DNA of 64,000 nucleotides from Ochotona curzoniae. Taxonomy: Eukaryota; Chordata; Mammalia; Lagomorpha; Ochotonidae. Numbering within the stretch: position 1 is the stretch's first letter; each line of letters begins with the position of its first letter. Both the position numbers and the translations under genes were made by a program. This document shows, in pieces, positions 9,594 to 17,317 of this stretch. The stretch lies in assembly GCF_017591425.1 (NCBI RefSeq), contig NW_024465885.1:41907001-41971000 (forward strand). Direction: 5' to 3'. Under the pieces are notes generated by a model. That model was not told the DNA's origin, made no database searches, and saw only the letters and a program-made list of their open reading frames with translations.

Positions 9594-10394
9594 CAAAATT
9601 GTGTCCCATTTTTATCCCAGCCTTGCTTTGGGGTTAATCCCCGTGGTCTTATGCCTAATCATATATGGCAGATGGATGTTACCCATGTTCCCAGTTTTGG
9701 TCGCCTTTCTTTTGTTCATGTCTCTATTGATACCTGCTCTGGGGTTCTTTATGCCTCAGCTCATACAGGGGAAAAGGTTCAAGATGTTATATCTCACTGC
9801 CTTCAGGCTTTTGCAGCCTGGGGAGTCCCCCAGTGTTATAAGACTGATAATGGACCTGCCTATGCAGCCAAAGCATTTGATAAATTTTGTTCTGAATTTG
9901 CAATTAAACACTCTACTGGCATCCCATATAATCCCACAGGCCAGGCTGTGGTAGAGCGTGCCCATGCAACTCTCAAAGCATTATTAATAAAACAAAAAGG
10001 GGGAGTAGGAGCCACCCTATATCCCAAAAGTCCTAAACATCAATTGGCTTTAGTTACTTATATTTTTAACTTTTTGATTCTGGATTTGGATGGCCATTCT
10101 GCTGCCGAACGCCACACTGTTGGCGCAGGCCCCTGCAAAGATTGGGTGATGTGGAAGGATGTTTTAACAAAACAATGGATGGGCCCGCATCCTGTCTTAC
10201 GACGGACGCGAGGAGCGGTTTGTGTTTTTCCACAGGATTCTGATGGACCGGTGTGGGTGCCAGAACGTTTGACGCGAGTGATAAGAAAGCCGGAGCAAGA
10301 TGAACCTGTGGACGTGGTGGATGCTGACCAGCCTGATGTTCATTCAGATACCGAGAGGAGACAACCAGAATCTCCAGCTAAAACTGCACCATAA
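9594..10394 (+). pseudogene. pol: Integrase of inner provirus, N-terminally truncated
   Basis: The ATG at 9651 begins 247 open codons, and the same frame is open upstream through the CQNC half of the HHCC zinc finger (9594-9605). The His pair is lost at the deletion. All three core residues are present: Asp in WQMDVTHVPSFG, Asp in TDNGPAYAA and Glu in AVVERAH, with 35 residues between the last two. The C-terminal domain (WVMWKDVLTKQWMGP, VWVPERL) is intact and close in sequence to that of the outer element, so the two belong to related lineages. Without the zinc finger it is unlikely to work alone. Confidence 0.85.
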
Positions 10395-10824
10395 AAGGTG
10401 TGCAGCAAATATTGACTCGCTGTCTAGGGCCTTGGAAATGGCCCCCAGAATGGACTGCTGTCAAAGTACTGTGACTCCTAGAAGAGTAGCACCTGATCTT
10501 GCTGTGACCAATTTATTTCCTACCTGTTCAAATTGTGCCTTTGTGGGGTATAACTATATATATGGTAACCCTGTTCAATCTGTTTCTGCTCAGTCTTGGA
10601 ATGTCTGGGTACTTTGCACTAATAGGGGTGGGTGTTCAGATATATCAGCTTTTGCATTTATTGATAAGGTAGTGATAAGAAATTGTAATTATAGTAGTAG
10701 TAGTTCTAGAATATGGGAAGAAAATGTTAAAGTTAATTGCAGTTGTTATGTTATCTATAATGCTATTTATGTATGTGTACAAGCTCCATTTATGTTTATT
10801 GTTAATTGCTCTGTAGTTAAGTGA
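10300..10824 (+). pseudogene. env: Env surface-subunit fragment of inner provirus
   Basis: A 174-codon frame that overlaps the integrase end, as env does in betaretroviruses. It starts with a short hydrophobic stretch, then enters a Cys-rich region with a PTCSNC motif, several Trp and two or three N-glycosylation sites (NCS, NYS). It ends at a stop after NCSVVK. This is far shorter than a complete Env, so it is a remnant. Confidence 0.55.
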
Positions 10825-11240
10825 GCCCTTAACCAGTGTTGGAATGGCTCTGGCACTGTGGTGCTGGTACGCATTCCACAACTTATTTCCATCATATGGG
10901 GACCTCCTGTGTGCTTAGTCTACCTGGAATGTGTGTCACTCCCTCTATTGTCACCAATGGTTCCCGAGCACTGAATTTGTCCAGAGAATTATCCGCTACG
11001 CTATCCCCTAGTGGAAGCTGGTCCATACGACAAAAGTAGAGATTGCCACAGTAAAGCAATGGACAAATTGCATACTAAAGGATCTTTCCTTTGCACACCA
11101 ATGGGCTGGTATAGTAGCCATGGGCCTTATATCATTCTTTGGGGTCTGTGGATGCTTCATCCTTGAGCACAGCGTCAGCAGCAGTAACAGCAGCTGCTAG
11201 TGCAAGCTGTGCTTGCCCTTCACAACAGATAATCCCTAAA
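10825..11240 (+). pseudogene. Probable Env transmembrane remnant, frame-broken
   Basis: Short hydrophobic and Ala/Ser-rich segments appear in different frames (near 11100-11190). The position between the surface fragment and the CTE-like element fits decayed transmembrane coding sequence. No continuous frame remains. Confidence 0.35.
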
Positions 11241-11273
11241 AGTCTGGCTAGGCATGCTGGACCGGTAGCCAGA

Positions 11274-11388
11274 GACGGGTAAGTATCCGATATGGCTTCA
11301 CCAACCTAAGACAGGTGCCACGTTCCTAGCCACGTGGTTAGCCCATGATGGGTAAGGGGAGCCTGAACTCGGAACACCTAAGACAGGC
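11274..11388 (+). promoter_or_regulatory. CTE-like RNA export element of inner provirus
   Basis: Four motifs in the order expected for a type D CTE: GACGGGTAAG (11274-11283), CCTAAGACAGG (11305-11315), GATGGGTAAG (11347-11356) and CCTAAGACAGGC (11377-11388). Between the second and third, CCACG (about 11318-11322) and CGTGG (about 11333-11337) can pair as an apical stem. The result is a long hairpin with two symmetric internal loops, the known NXF1-binding arrangement. It is better preserved than the outer copy. Confidence 0.8.
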
Positions 11389-11410
11389 ACGGTCCCTTGC
11401 TTAATAAAAC

Positions 11411-11423
11411 AAGAAGGGGGAGC
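11411..11423 (+). promoter_or_regulatory. Polypurine tract of inner provirus
   Basis: AAGAAGGGGGAGC directly precedes the 3' LTR. Confidence 0.8.
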
Positions 11424-11686
11424 TGTTGGGGGCACTGACCATTTCCTGCCCTGTGATTGGCCCTTTGCCCTGATTGGTGTGCCTTGGTTCTCTTTAAGTT
11501 GATTGGTCAAGTTTGACAGTTAAGCGGGGGGCTTGGCGGGGGAGGGGCTGGAGCGTAACGGATATAACGGTGATAACGGTCAACGGACAACGGGCACGAC
11601 GGGACGGAGGAGCAGAATAAAAAGCGCCTTGGAGACTCTCTCAAGTGTCGGGTGATTTCTTCCGCGGGACGGGAGGACCCCCGATA
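11424..11686 (+). repeat. 3' LTR of inner provirus
   Basis: Matches 8124-8386 at 262 of 263 positions. The sequence after it, CACCAG, repeats 8118-8123 and supports an LTR end at GATA rather than at a canonical CA. Confidence 0.92.
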
Positions 11687-12680
11687 CACCAGAAAAGGAG
11701 TCCACGGATACATGAACAAATTGGTTCCTCCCAAAGGATGGGACGTGCGTCACATCCATCTGCCACAATTGATTGGGTCTCAATCCCCTAGGATTGACCC
11801 CCTCATGTGAAGCAGGTCTAAATTCGCAGCAGGCAGGGCAATCAAGAACTATCTGGCGCGCTTCCTTTCTAGTGATCCCAAATCGGAGTCTGAGGGTCTG
11901 GGCTGAAACATGAAATTGTGAATGAAACTGGCGGGCTTTCTCCCCTGAGGATGGTGGAGACACCATCATAATCATGATTTGGGTTCTGGTGGCGGCATCG
12001 GCAAGAGCATTCCCTCGAGCTAATGGCCCTGGTAAACCTGAATGAGCTCGGATATGGGTTATATAAAAGGGGTGGCTTCTATGCCAGATGGCCTGTTGAA
12101 TTTGTTTAAAGAGATCCGCCACCGGGCCGGACCCTGAAATAGAGCCAGCGGCCTCCAAAACATTCACTGCATTAACTACATATTGAGAATCAGAAACAAT
12201 ATTCAAAGGTTCTAGAAAGGTTTGTAAGGCAAAAAGCACCATATGGCATTCTACCCTCTGAGGAGAAACCGTCGCAAAGGTCTTTTTTATTACAGTATCT
12301 CCGGCAACTAAGGCTCTGGCTCCTGTCGAGGAACCGTCAGTAAAAATTGTAAGGGCGCCAGGGAGAGGACAGGCACTGGTTCTTATCGGAAAAACCACAG
12401 GATGTCGCTGTAAAAATTGTAGTAATGGATGCCTTGGAAAATGATTATCAAAAATTCCCTGATAGATAAACATTAAGATGGACCACTCATTGCTACACCC
12501 ACTCAGCACTTGTAATTGCTGAACAGTATAAGGGACTATTATGCGGTCCGGATGACGCCCAAAATGAATTAAGGCTAATTTTAATCCTTTAAACACTATT
12601 GACGCGATCGCAGACGGATACCATTGAATAGACTTAATCTGAGAAACCTGAGAATGAATCCAAAGTAACGGGCCCTGTAC
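11687..12680 (-). pseudogene. pol: Pol fragment: RT connection, RNase H and integrase N-terminus
   Basis: An open frame from about 12680 (deletion junction with gag, in another frame) down to the insertion site of the inner provirus. It starts in the reverse transcriptase connection region, so the polymerase active site is gone. RNase H follows, with its acidic residues visible (TDGSS, ECHMVLFAL, SDSQYVV, then GNALADAA). Next is the integrase zinc domain (HSQFH and CPAC, the HHCC pair) and the first core Asp in WQMDVTHVPSFG. The frame is then cut by the inner LTR at 11686. The remaining half of integrase lies at 7381-8123. Confidence 0.9.
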
Positions 12681-13890
12681 GGCATTCCCTTTTCATATGT
12701 CCTGGTTTACCACACTGAAAGCACACAGGTGATGTTCTCTCCCTATGATTAGACCTCAAAATGGCGGCTGCTAGTCCATGAGCTGTTAAGGGGCCTCCTG
12801 TATCCCTACAAACCTTTAGCCAATCTGAAATTCCCTTGGACTTACGATCCTTGAGTAGGGCTCTACATTCTGCATTACACTGCTCCCAAATTATCTGCTC
12901 TTCCATTTTAGTGTTCTGATCTCCCTCTCCAAAGGTCCTTTCCACGGCCTGCATTACGCGTGCCACAAAATCAGCAAAGGGCTCATCTGGCTCCTGCTTA
13001 ACCTGTGTAATGCCCAGTTTCTCTTGCCCTTTAAGTGAAAGGGCCTTCCAAGCCTTTATAGCTGCAGTAGAGATCTGGGTATACACTGGCCATGGATATC
13101 TATTTTGATCATCAGAGTATTGGCCTTGTCCGGAAAGCATATTATAAGTCCAGGTCAAAGCATCACCGCCGCGCTGTTGGTTTGCCCGGGCGGTCTCAGC
13201 CAAAAGCTCTTGCCATAGGCTCTTCCAATTTAGATATGATCCGATATTAGGGAGAACAGCCTTCACCACAAATTGCCAATCAGAGGGAGTCATATTCATT
13301 CCCCCCATACGTTCTAACAGGGACAAAGTATAATTGGCGTGAAGACCATATTGCTTTACAGACATGGCCAATTCTCGCACTAATGATGCATCTACCTGTC
13401 TGTAAACTCTTTCCCTTTCTTCTTCTAAGACGGGGAACATATCTTGAAGTTCCCGGCGCGCGGCTGCATCGATGAAGGAAGAGCCGGCACCATAACTCAT
13501 GGGCGGGGCAGATGGCGTCACAGGAGGAGGAGCCATTGATGAAATGGCTCCAGAGTCCTGAGGCCATGGGCCGCGCGTGGCCGGCGCAGTAGCACCGCCA
13601 TTATCTTTCTTCTCCTTTTCTAATCCTTGTCTATTTCCTGCAGGTTTACGTTCTAAGCGCCTATCCCACTTATACCCTTCCTCAGCGTCGGAAGTCTCCG
13701 AACTTGATGAGGAAGATACTGCTTTAAGTTTCACCTTTATTTTTTGCTTCAAACCGGTTCTCCTCTCCCGCTCTGTTTCTGAGAGACTATCCTGGGCAGA
13801 CTGAAGGGCTTCGTCACTCTCTCTGACCACTCCCTTATGGGGGGCATAAACCATCTGCAAAAATTTCACCAGAGAGACCTGTGCGCCCAT
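12634..13890 (-). CDS. gag: Endogenous retroviral Gag polyprotein (3' truncated)
   Basis: A 418-codon open frame from an ATG, starting Met-Gly (myristoylation-type N-terminus). Residues 1-20 begin a matrix domain. About 30-110 is a charged, Ser-rich linker, and 110-150 is Pro/Ala-rich. About 150-360 is capsid, including a major homology region at about 298-320 (Q..P..PF.DFV.R...A). A CCHC zinc knuckle (C-X2-C-X4-H-X4-C, CFQCGKPGHMKREC) sits near residue 390. Betaretroviral Gag usually has two knuckles and more C-terminal sequence. Here the frame runs out about 13 residues after the first knuckle, where the internal deletion joins gag to pol in a different frame. No premature stop lies upstream. 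Structurally it could make particles, but protease is missing, so processing would need a helper. Confidence 0.88.
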   Translation of the reverse strand: MGAQVSLVKFLQMVYAPHKGVVRESDEALQSAQDSLSETERERRTGLKQKIKVKLKAVSSSSSSETSDAEEGYKWDRRLERKPAGNRQGLEKEKKDNGGATAPATRGPWPQDSGAISSMAPPPVTPSAPPMSYGAGSSFIDAAARRELQDMFPVLEEERERVYRQVDASLVRELAMSVKQYGLHANYTLSLLERMGGMNMTPSDWQFVVKAVLPNIGSYLNWKSLWQELLAETARANQQRGGDALTWTYNMLSGQGQYSDDQNRYPWPVYTQISTAAIKAWKALSLKGQEKLGITQVKQEPDEPFADFVARVMQAVERTFGEGDQNTKMEEQIIWEQCNAECRALLKDRKSKGISDWLKVCRDTGGPLTAHGLAAAILRSNHRERTSPVCFQCGKPGHMKRECRTGPVTLDSFSGFSD

Positions 13891-14030
13891 GTCTATAACC
13901 AGAAGCGGTGGTTCCTATACCTCCGATTTATGCTCCTAGTCACCCGAAAGTTCTCCCTCTCAGAGCTCCTTACCTGTCTTATGGCCGCAGTTCTGACTCC
14001 GTCCCGTTCAAAACGGGAGGCCCCCTCCAG

Positions 14031-14050
14031 GTCCCGGGTTCCCGGCACCA
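14031..14050 (-). promoter_or_regulatory. Primer-binding site of outer provirus
   Basis: Two bases after the 5' LTR end, the minus strand reads TGGTGCCGGGAACCCGGGAC. The CCA-complementary TGG start and spacing are right for a PBS. The closest tRNA end I can think of is tRNA-Phe (TGGTGCCGAAACCCGGGA), with a small change in the middle. The tRNA assignment is uncertain; the position is not. Confidence 0.7.
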
Positions 14051-14052
14051 GT

Positions 14053-14429
14053 TGTCGCGCCCACGTGTCTTACCGCCCAGCAATAAGACGCAGACGCGAG
14101 TGAAGCCTCCTGCGGTAAAATTTATTGTGCACACCAGCATGAGGAGGGAAGCGCGGATCCCGGCAGGCTTCTGCTCTTATGTGCTGTCTGGCCCCGCCTC
14201 TGCCGATGATAGGTCGGCGTCATGATTACGCAGGGTTCTGGGCGACTGGATTGGTCAATCCCAGTGTTTACGTGCCTGCCGCGCCGCAGCTCACTGCGCA
14301 TGCGCTAGGCGCGTGCGTGGTACTGCGAAAGCTACGTGACTTTCCACCAGGCACCAAGATCTAGCCTCTCTGGCCGGCGCCATTTTGGGTACGGCATGTA
14401 GCCAGTACATACAGATATGGCTGGCAACA
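14053..14429 (-). repeat. 5' LTR of outer provirus
   Basis: A 377-bp LTR, TGT...ACA when read on the plus strand, identical to the copy at 6061-6437. On the minus strand the transcription start side is the high coordinate. A CCAAAATGGCGCC motif (YY1-type AAAATGGCG) lies near the upstream edge. Further in are an ACATAAGAG TATA-like stretch and AATAAA (plus-strand TTTATT near 14121), the poly(A) signal. It is CpG-rich, unlike the surrounding genome, as expected for a young insertion not yet eroded by methylation. Confidence 0.93.
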
Positions 14430-14534
14430 AAGTACATTAACCCAATCCTCCTAGGCACTAATGTTAAGCAGTGTTACGATACAGCAAGACAGACAAACAA
14501 CCTGCCTTCAAAATATTTAAAACAAAAATCATTA

Positions 14535-14857
14535 GGTCCCAGCGCGGTGGCACAGTGGTAAAGGTCCTCGCCTTGCACGCCCCGGATCCCATATGGGCAC
14601 CGGTTCTATCCCGGCAGCCCCGCTTCCCTTCCAGCTCCCTGCCTGTGGCCCGGGAAGGCAGTCGAGGACGGCCCAAAGCTTTGGGACCCTGCACCTGCAT
14701 GGGAGACCCAAAAGAGGCTCCTGGCTTTGGACCGGCATAGCATCGGCCGTTGCACTCACTTGGGGAGTGAATCATCGGATGGAAGACCTTCCTCTCTGTC
14801 TCTCCTCTCTGTATATCTGCCTTTCCAATAAAAATAAAATAAATCTTTAAAAAAAAA
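14535..14857 (+). mobile_element. C-type SINE, full length
   Basis: GGTCCCAGCGCGGTGGCACA head with pol III A box, B box (GGTTCTATCCC), body and A-rich tail. Low divergence, so young. It lies about 105 bp from the outer provirus. Confidence 0.92.
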
Positions 14858-14999
14858 TTGACAGAGGCACATGGGAAATAGACAATTCCACCAGTATTGC
14901 ATAATCATTAAACGTACTTTTTCTGGTACTGGATTGAACAGAAAAAAAAAATGAATTGGTAAGGATATAAATTTGAACAATATGCAGAATATATCTTGA

Positions 15000-15650
15000 G
15001 AATTATGAGCTGTTACTCTGCTTCCTGCCCCACATCCTGTGCAAACCAGTAGGTGCTGCAGCCCAGTCTGAGATCGCCCACCACCAATGTCAGCATTTAC
15101 CAGCCGATGCTACAGCCTGACTGAGCCTGGCCCACCCCAGGCCCAGGGGTTGCTGTTACATTCAGCATCCTAGCCCAGCCTGGCCCATCACCAACCTCAG
15201 GTGAGCCCGTGAGTACCACTACCTAGCCCAGTCCATCTAGCACTCATTCTGGCTCTCACAAGTGCCAGTGAGTGCTGGGGCCCCCACCCCAAAATGCAGC
15301 CCAAAAACATGCCTATGGGTGCTGCAGGCTTGCCTGGTGTGGCCTGCCCCCAGCGCTAGCTGTTGTGCTGCATCACAGGAGCTGAGACTCAGCAGGAGAG
15401 TTCCCCAAGTTTACCTATCAAGCTGTTCCTAGTCCCAGATCCCATGTAAACCAGCAGGTGCTGCAGCTCAGCTTGGCATGGTCTGCCCTCAGTTCTGGCC
15501 TTTGCACACAAATTTGGCATTAAGCAGGCCCAGAATGCCTGTCAGCTATTGGCTGCTTTTCTGCCAGCAGTGCAACCTCTCTGGGGGCAAATCAAACTAG
15601 GCAGATGCCTACAGCCGGAAGAGAAACATGATTTTCACACATATGAAAAA
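15000..15650. repeat. GC-rich degenerate repeat, unclassified
   Basis: Variants of GTGCTGCAGCCCAG and of CTGGCCCACC / TGGTCTGCCC recur every 50-150 bp. This looks like a decayed tandem repeat or a GC-rich L1-type untranslated region. No coding frame was found. Confidence 0.4.
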
Positions 15651-15929
15651 CATTTCTAAATACTGACCATTTATTAGACTTGAATTTTTCAAAGATTTTA
15701 TCTCATTTTTTAGTTAGAGGTCAGTGTAACGATTATAAAAGACAAAAATATAACTGAAAACATGTATTTGAGAACTGAGATACAAATTTAATAATGCATA
15801 GACTAAAGAAGAAATCACAAGGGAAATTAACCAATTTGTAAATTGAAATAACAAAAATAGCATCTTCTCCATAACACTTGAGATACAGAGGGAAAGTCAT
15901 ATTGATAATATAATTTATACTATGATATG
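15651..15929. other. AT-rich DNA, nothing recognised
   Basis: AT-rich sequence leading into the poly(T) side of a minus-strand L1 end. Confidence 0.5.
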
Positions 15930-16075
15930 CTTATTTTTTATTACATTGTATTATGTGATGCAGTTTCATAGGCTCTGGGATTCCCCCATCCCGTCCCCAT
16001 ACCCTCCCCCCATGGTGGATTCCTCCACCTAGTTGCATTACCACAGTTCAAATTCAGTCAAGATTCTTTCGTTGC
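15930..16075 (-). mobile_element. L1 3' end, heavily 5'-truncated
   Basis: Read on the minus strand: a G-rich segment (GGTGGAGGAATCCACC, GGGGGAGGGTATGGGG), a stretch ending CACATAATACAATG, then an AATAAAAAATA tail. This matches the style of lagomorph L1 3' untranslated ends. About 145 bp remain. Confidence 0.6.
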
Positions 16076-16199
16076 TCAGCTCCAGCCATTGTGGCTGCTT
16101 GGGGAGTGAATCATCAGACAGAAGATCTTCCTCTCCGTTTCTCCTCCTCTCCGTATATCTGCCTTTCTAATAAAAAAAGTAATAAATCTATTTTTAAAA
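16076..16199 (+). mobile_element. C-type SINE, 3' part only
   Basis: Begins in CCAGCCATTGTGGCTGCTTG and continues through GGGGAGTGAATCATCAGA, the CT-rich stretch and the A-rich tail. The tRNA head is missing and the adjacent sequence is the L1 end. Confidence 0.85.
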
Positions 16200-16347
16200 G
16201 TAATAGTTTTATAGAGCTGATTGAAAAGTTGTACCAGTTATTCTATGAAAAAATCATTTCTAACAAAGTAAATTTCTAAGAATAAAAAATGAAGAGACAC
16301 TTCCCAACTCTCACTTTATGAAGCATAATATTATATAAAATCTCACA

Positions 16348-16665
16348 GGGGCCCAGTGCAGTAGCGTAGTGGCTAAAGTCCTCACCCATATGGGCGCCAG
16401 TTCTGATTCCAACAGCCACACTTCACATCCAACTTCCTGCTGTGGCCCAGGAAAACAGTCAAGAACAGCCCAAAGCCTTGGGACCCTGAACCCATGTGGG
16501 AGGCCTGGAAGAAACCCCGTGGCTCCTGGCTTCAGATCAGCGCAGCACCTGCCATTGCGGCCACTAGGGCAGTGAATCATCAGATGGAAGATCTTCCTCT
16601 CTGTCTCTCCTCCTCTCTATATGTCTGACTCTCCAATAAAAATAAAATAACTTGGAAAAAGAAAA
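16348..16665 (+). mobile_element. C-type SINE
   Basis: GGGGCCCAGTGCAGTAGCG head, with a short deletion before the CATATGGGCGCCAG segment. The remainder is full length to an A-rich tail. Confidence 0.9.
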
Positions 16666-16983
16666 CTCACAAGGGCTTTATAAGAATGGAAAATTACAGA
16701 CCAATCATAAATCACAATGTAAAAATCATCTTTATGCGCCAAAATATGATTCATCCAGCAATGAAAAAATGAAATAGCAAAGCATTAATGGAGAAAGATA
16801 CTCAATATAGGGTTTGTCAGACAGCTACAATTACCTGCTATATACACACACACGTCTGACAACACCTGATAATGTATGTACAGAAAAACCATATATTCAT
16901 CTGGCAAAAACTTATATCCACAATTTAATAAGAAAAAATTTGAAAAATTCTTAGGAAAAAGAGACTACAAAAATTAAGGAGAT
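16666..16983. other. AT-rich DNA, nothing recognised
   Basis: No gene or repeat identified. A short CA run lies near 16843. The last 14 bases (AAAAATTAAGGAGA) are the target duplication of the following SINE. Confidence 0.5.
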
Positions 16984-17317
16984 GGGCCCGGCGGCATGAC
17001 CTAGCGGCTAAGGTCCTCACCTTGAACGCACCGGGATCCCAGATGGGTGCCAGTTCTAATCCCGGTAGCTCCACTTCCCATCCAGCTCCCTGCTCGTGGC
17101 CTGGGAAGGCAGTTGAGGACGGCCCAAAAGCCTTGGGACCCTGCACCCATGTGGGAGACCTGGAGGAAGTTCCTGGATCCTGGCTTCAGATCAGCACAGC
17201 ACCTGCCATTGCGATCACTTGGGGAGTGAATCATCAGATGGAAGATCTTCCTCTCTGTCTCTCCTCCTCTCTGTATATCTGACTTTGTAATAAAAATAAA
17301 TAAATCTTTAAAAAAAA
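16984..17317 (+). mobile_element. C-type SINE with 14-bp target duplication
   Basis: Full-length copy. AAAAATTAAGGAGA occurs immediately before it and again at its tail, the mark of L1-driven insertion. Young. Confidence 0.94.

Larger units (their letters stand above)
8124..11686 (+). mobile_element. Inner class II provirus nested in outer integrase gene
   Basis: A 3.56-kb provirus on the plus strand with 263-bp LTRs (8124-8386, 11424-11686) that differ at one base (T at 8294, G at 11594). It has a 6-bp duplication CACCAG on both sides. Order: LTR, triple PBS, leader repeats, 23-bp array, gag matrix fragment, deletion with an A17 run, integrase, Env fragment, CTE-like element, polypurine tract, LTR. 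Protease, RT and RNase H are absent, so it depends on another element. Because it lies inside a provirus with identical LTRs, it is the later insertion. Confidence 0.95.
6061..14429 (-). mobile_element. Outer class II (betaretrovirus-like) provirus, internally deleted
   Basis: A provirus lying on the minus strand. LTRs of 377 bp at both ends begin TGT and end ACA, and are flanked by the 6-bp duplication AAGTAC (6055-6060 and 14430-14435). In transcription order it has: 5' LTR, primer-binding site, gag, a deletion that removes protease and most of reverse transcriptase, RNase H plus integrase, Env transmembrane end, CTE-like element, polypurine tract and 3' LTR. A second provirus (8124-11686, opposite orientation) splits the integrase gene. 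The gag CCHC knuckle, the D,D(35)E integrase and the 6-bp duplication fit class II ERVs. The element is non-autonomous. The LTRs show no difference, so it is very recent. Confidence 0.95.

Noticed and set aside
6061..14429. A replication-competent retrovirus
   Set aside because: Both elements lack protease and polymerase and most of Env, and the outer integrase is interrupted.
14535..14620. tRNA gene from A-box and B-box matches
   Set aside because: These are tRNA-derived SINE heads. The rest of the tRNA fold is absent and the SINE body follows. The same applies to the other SINE copies.
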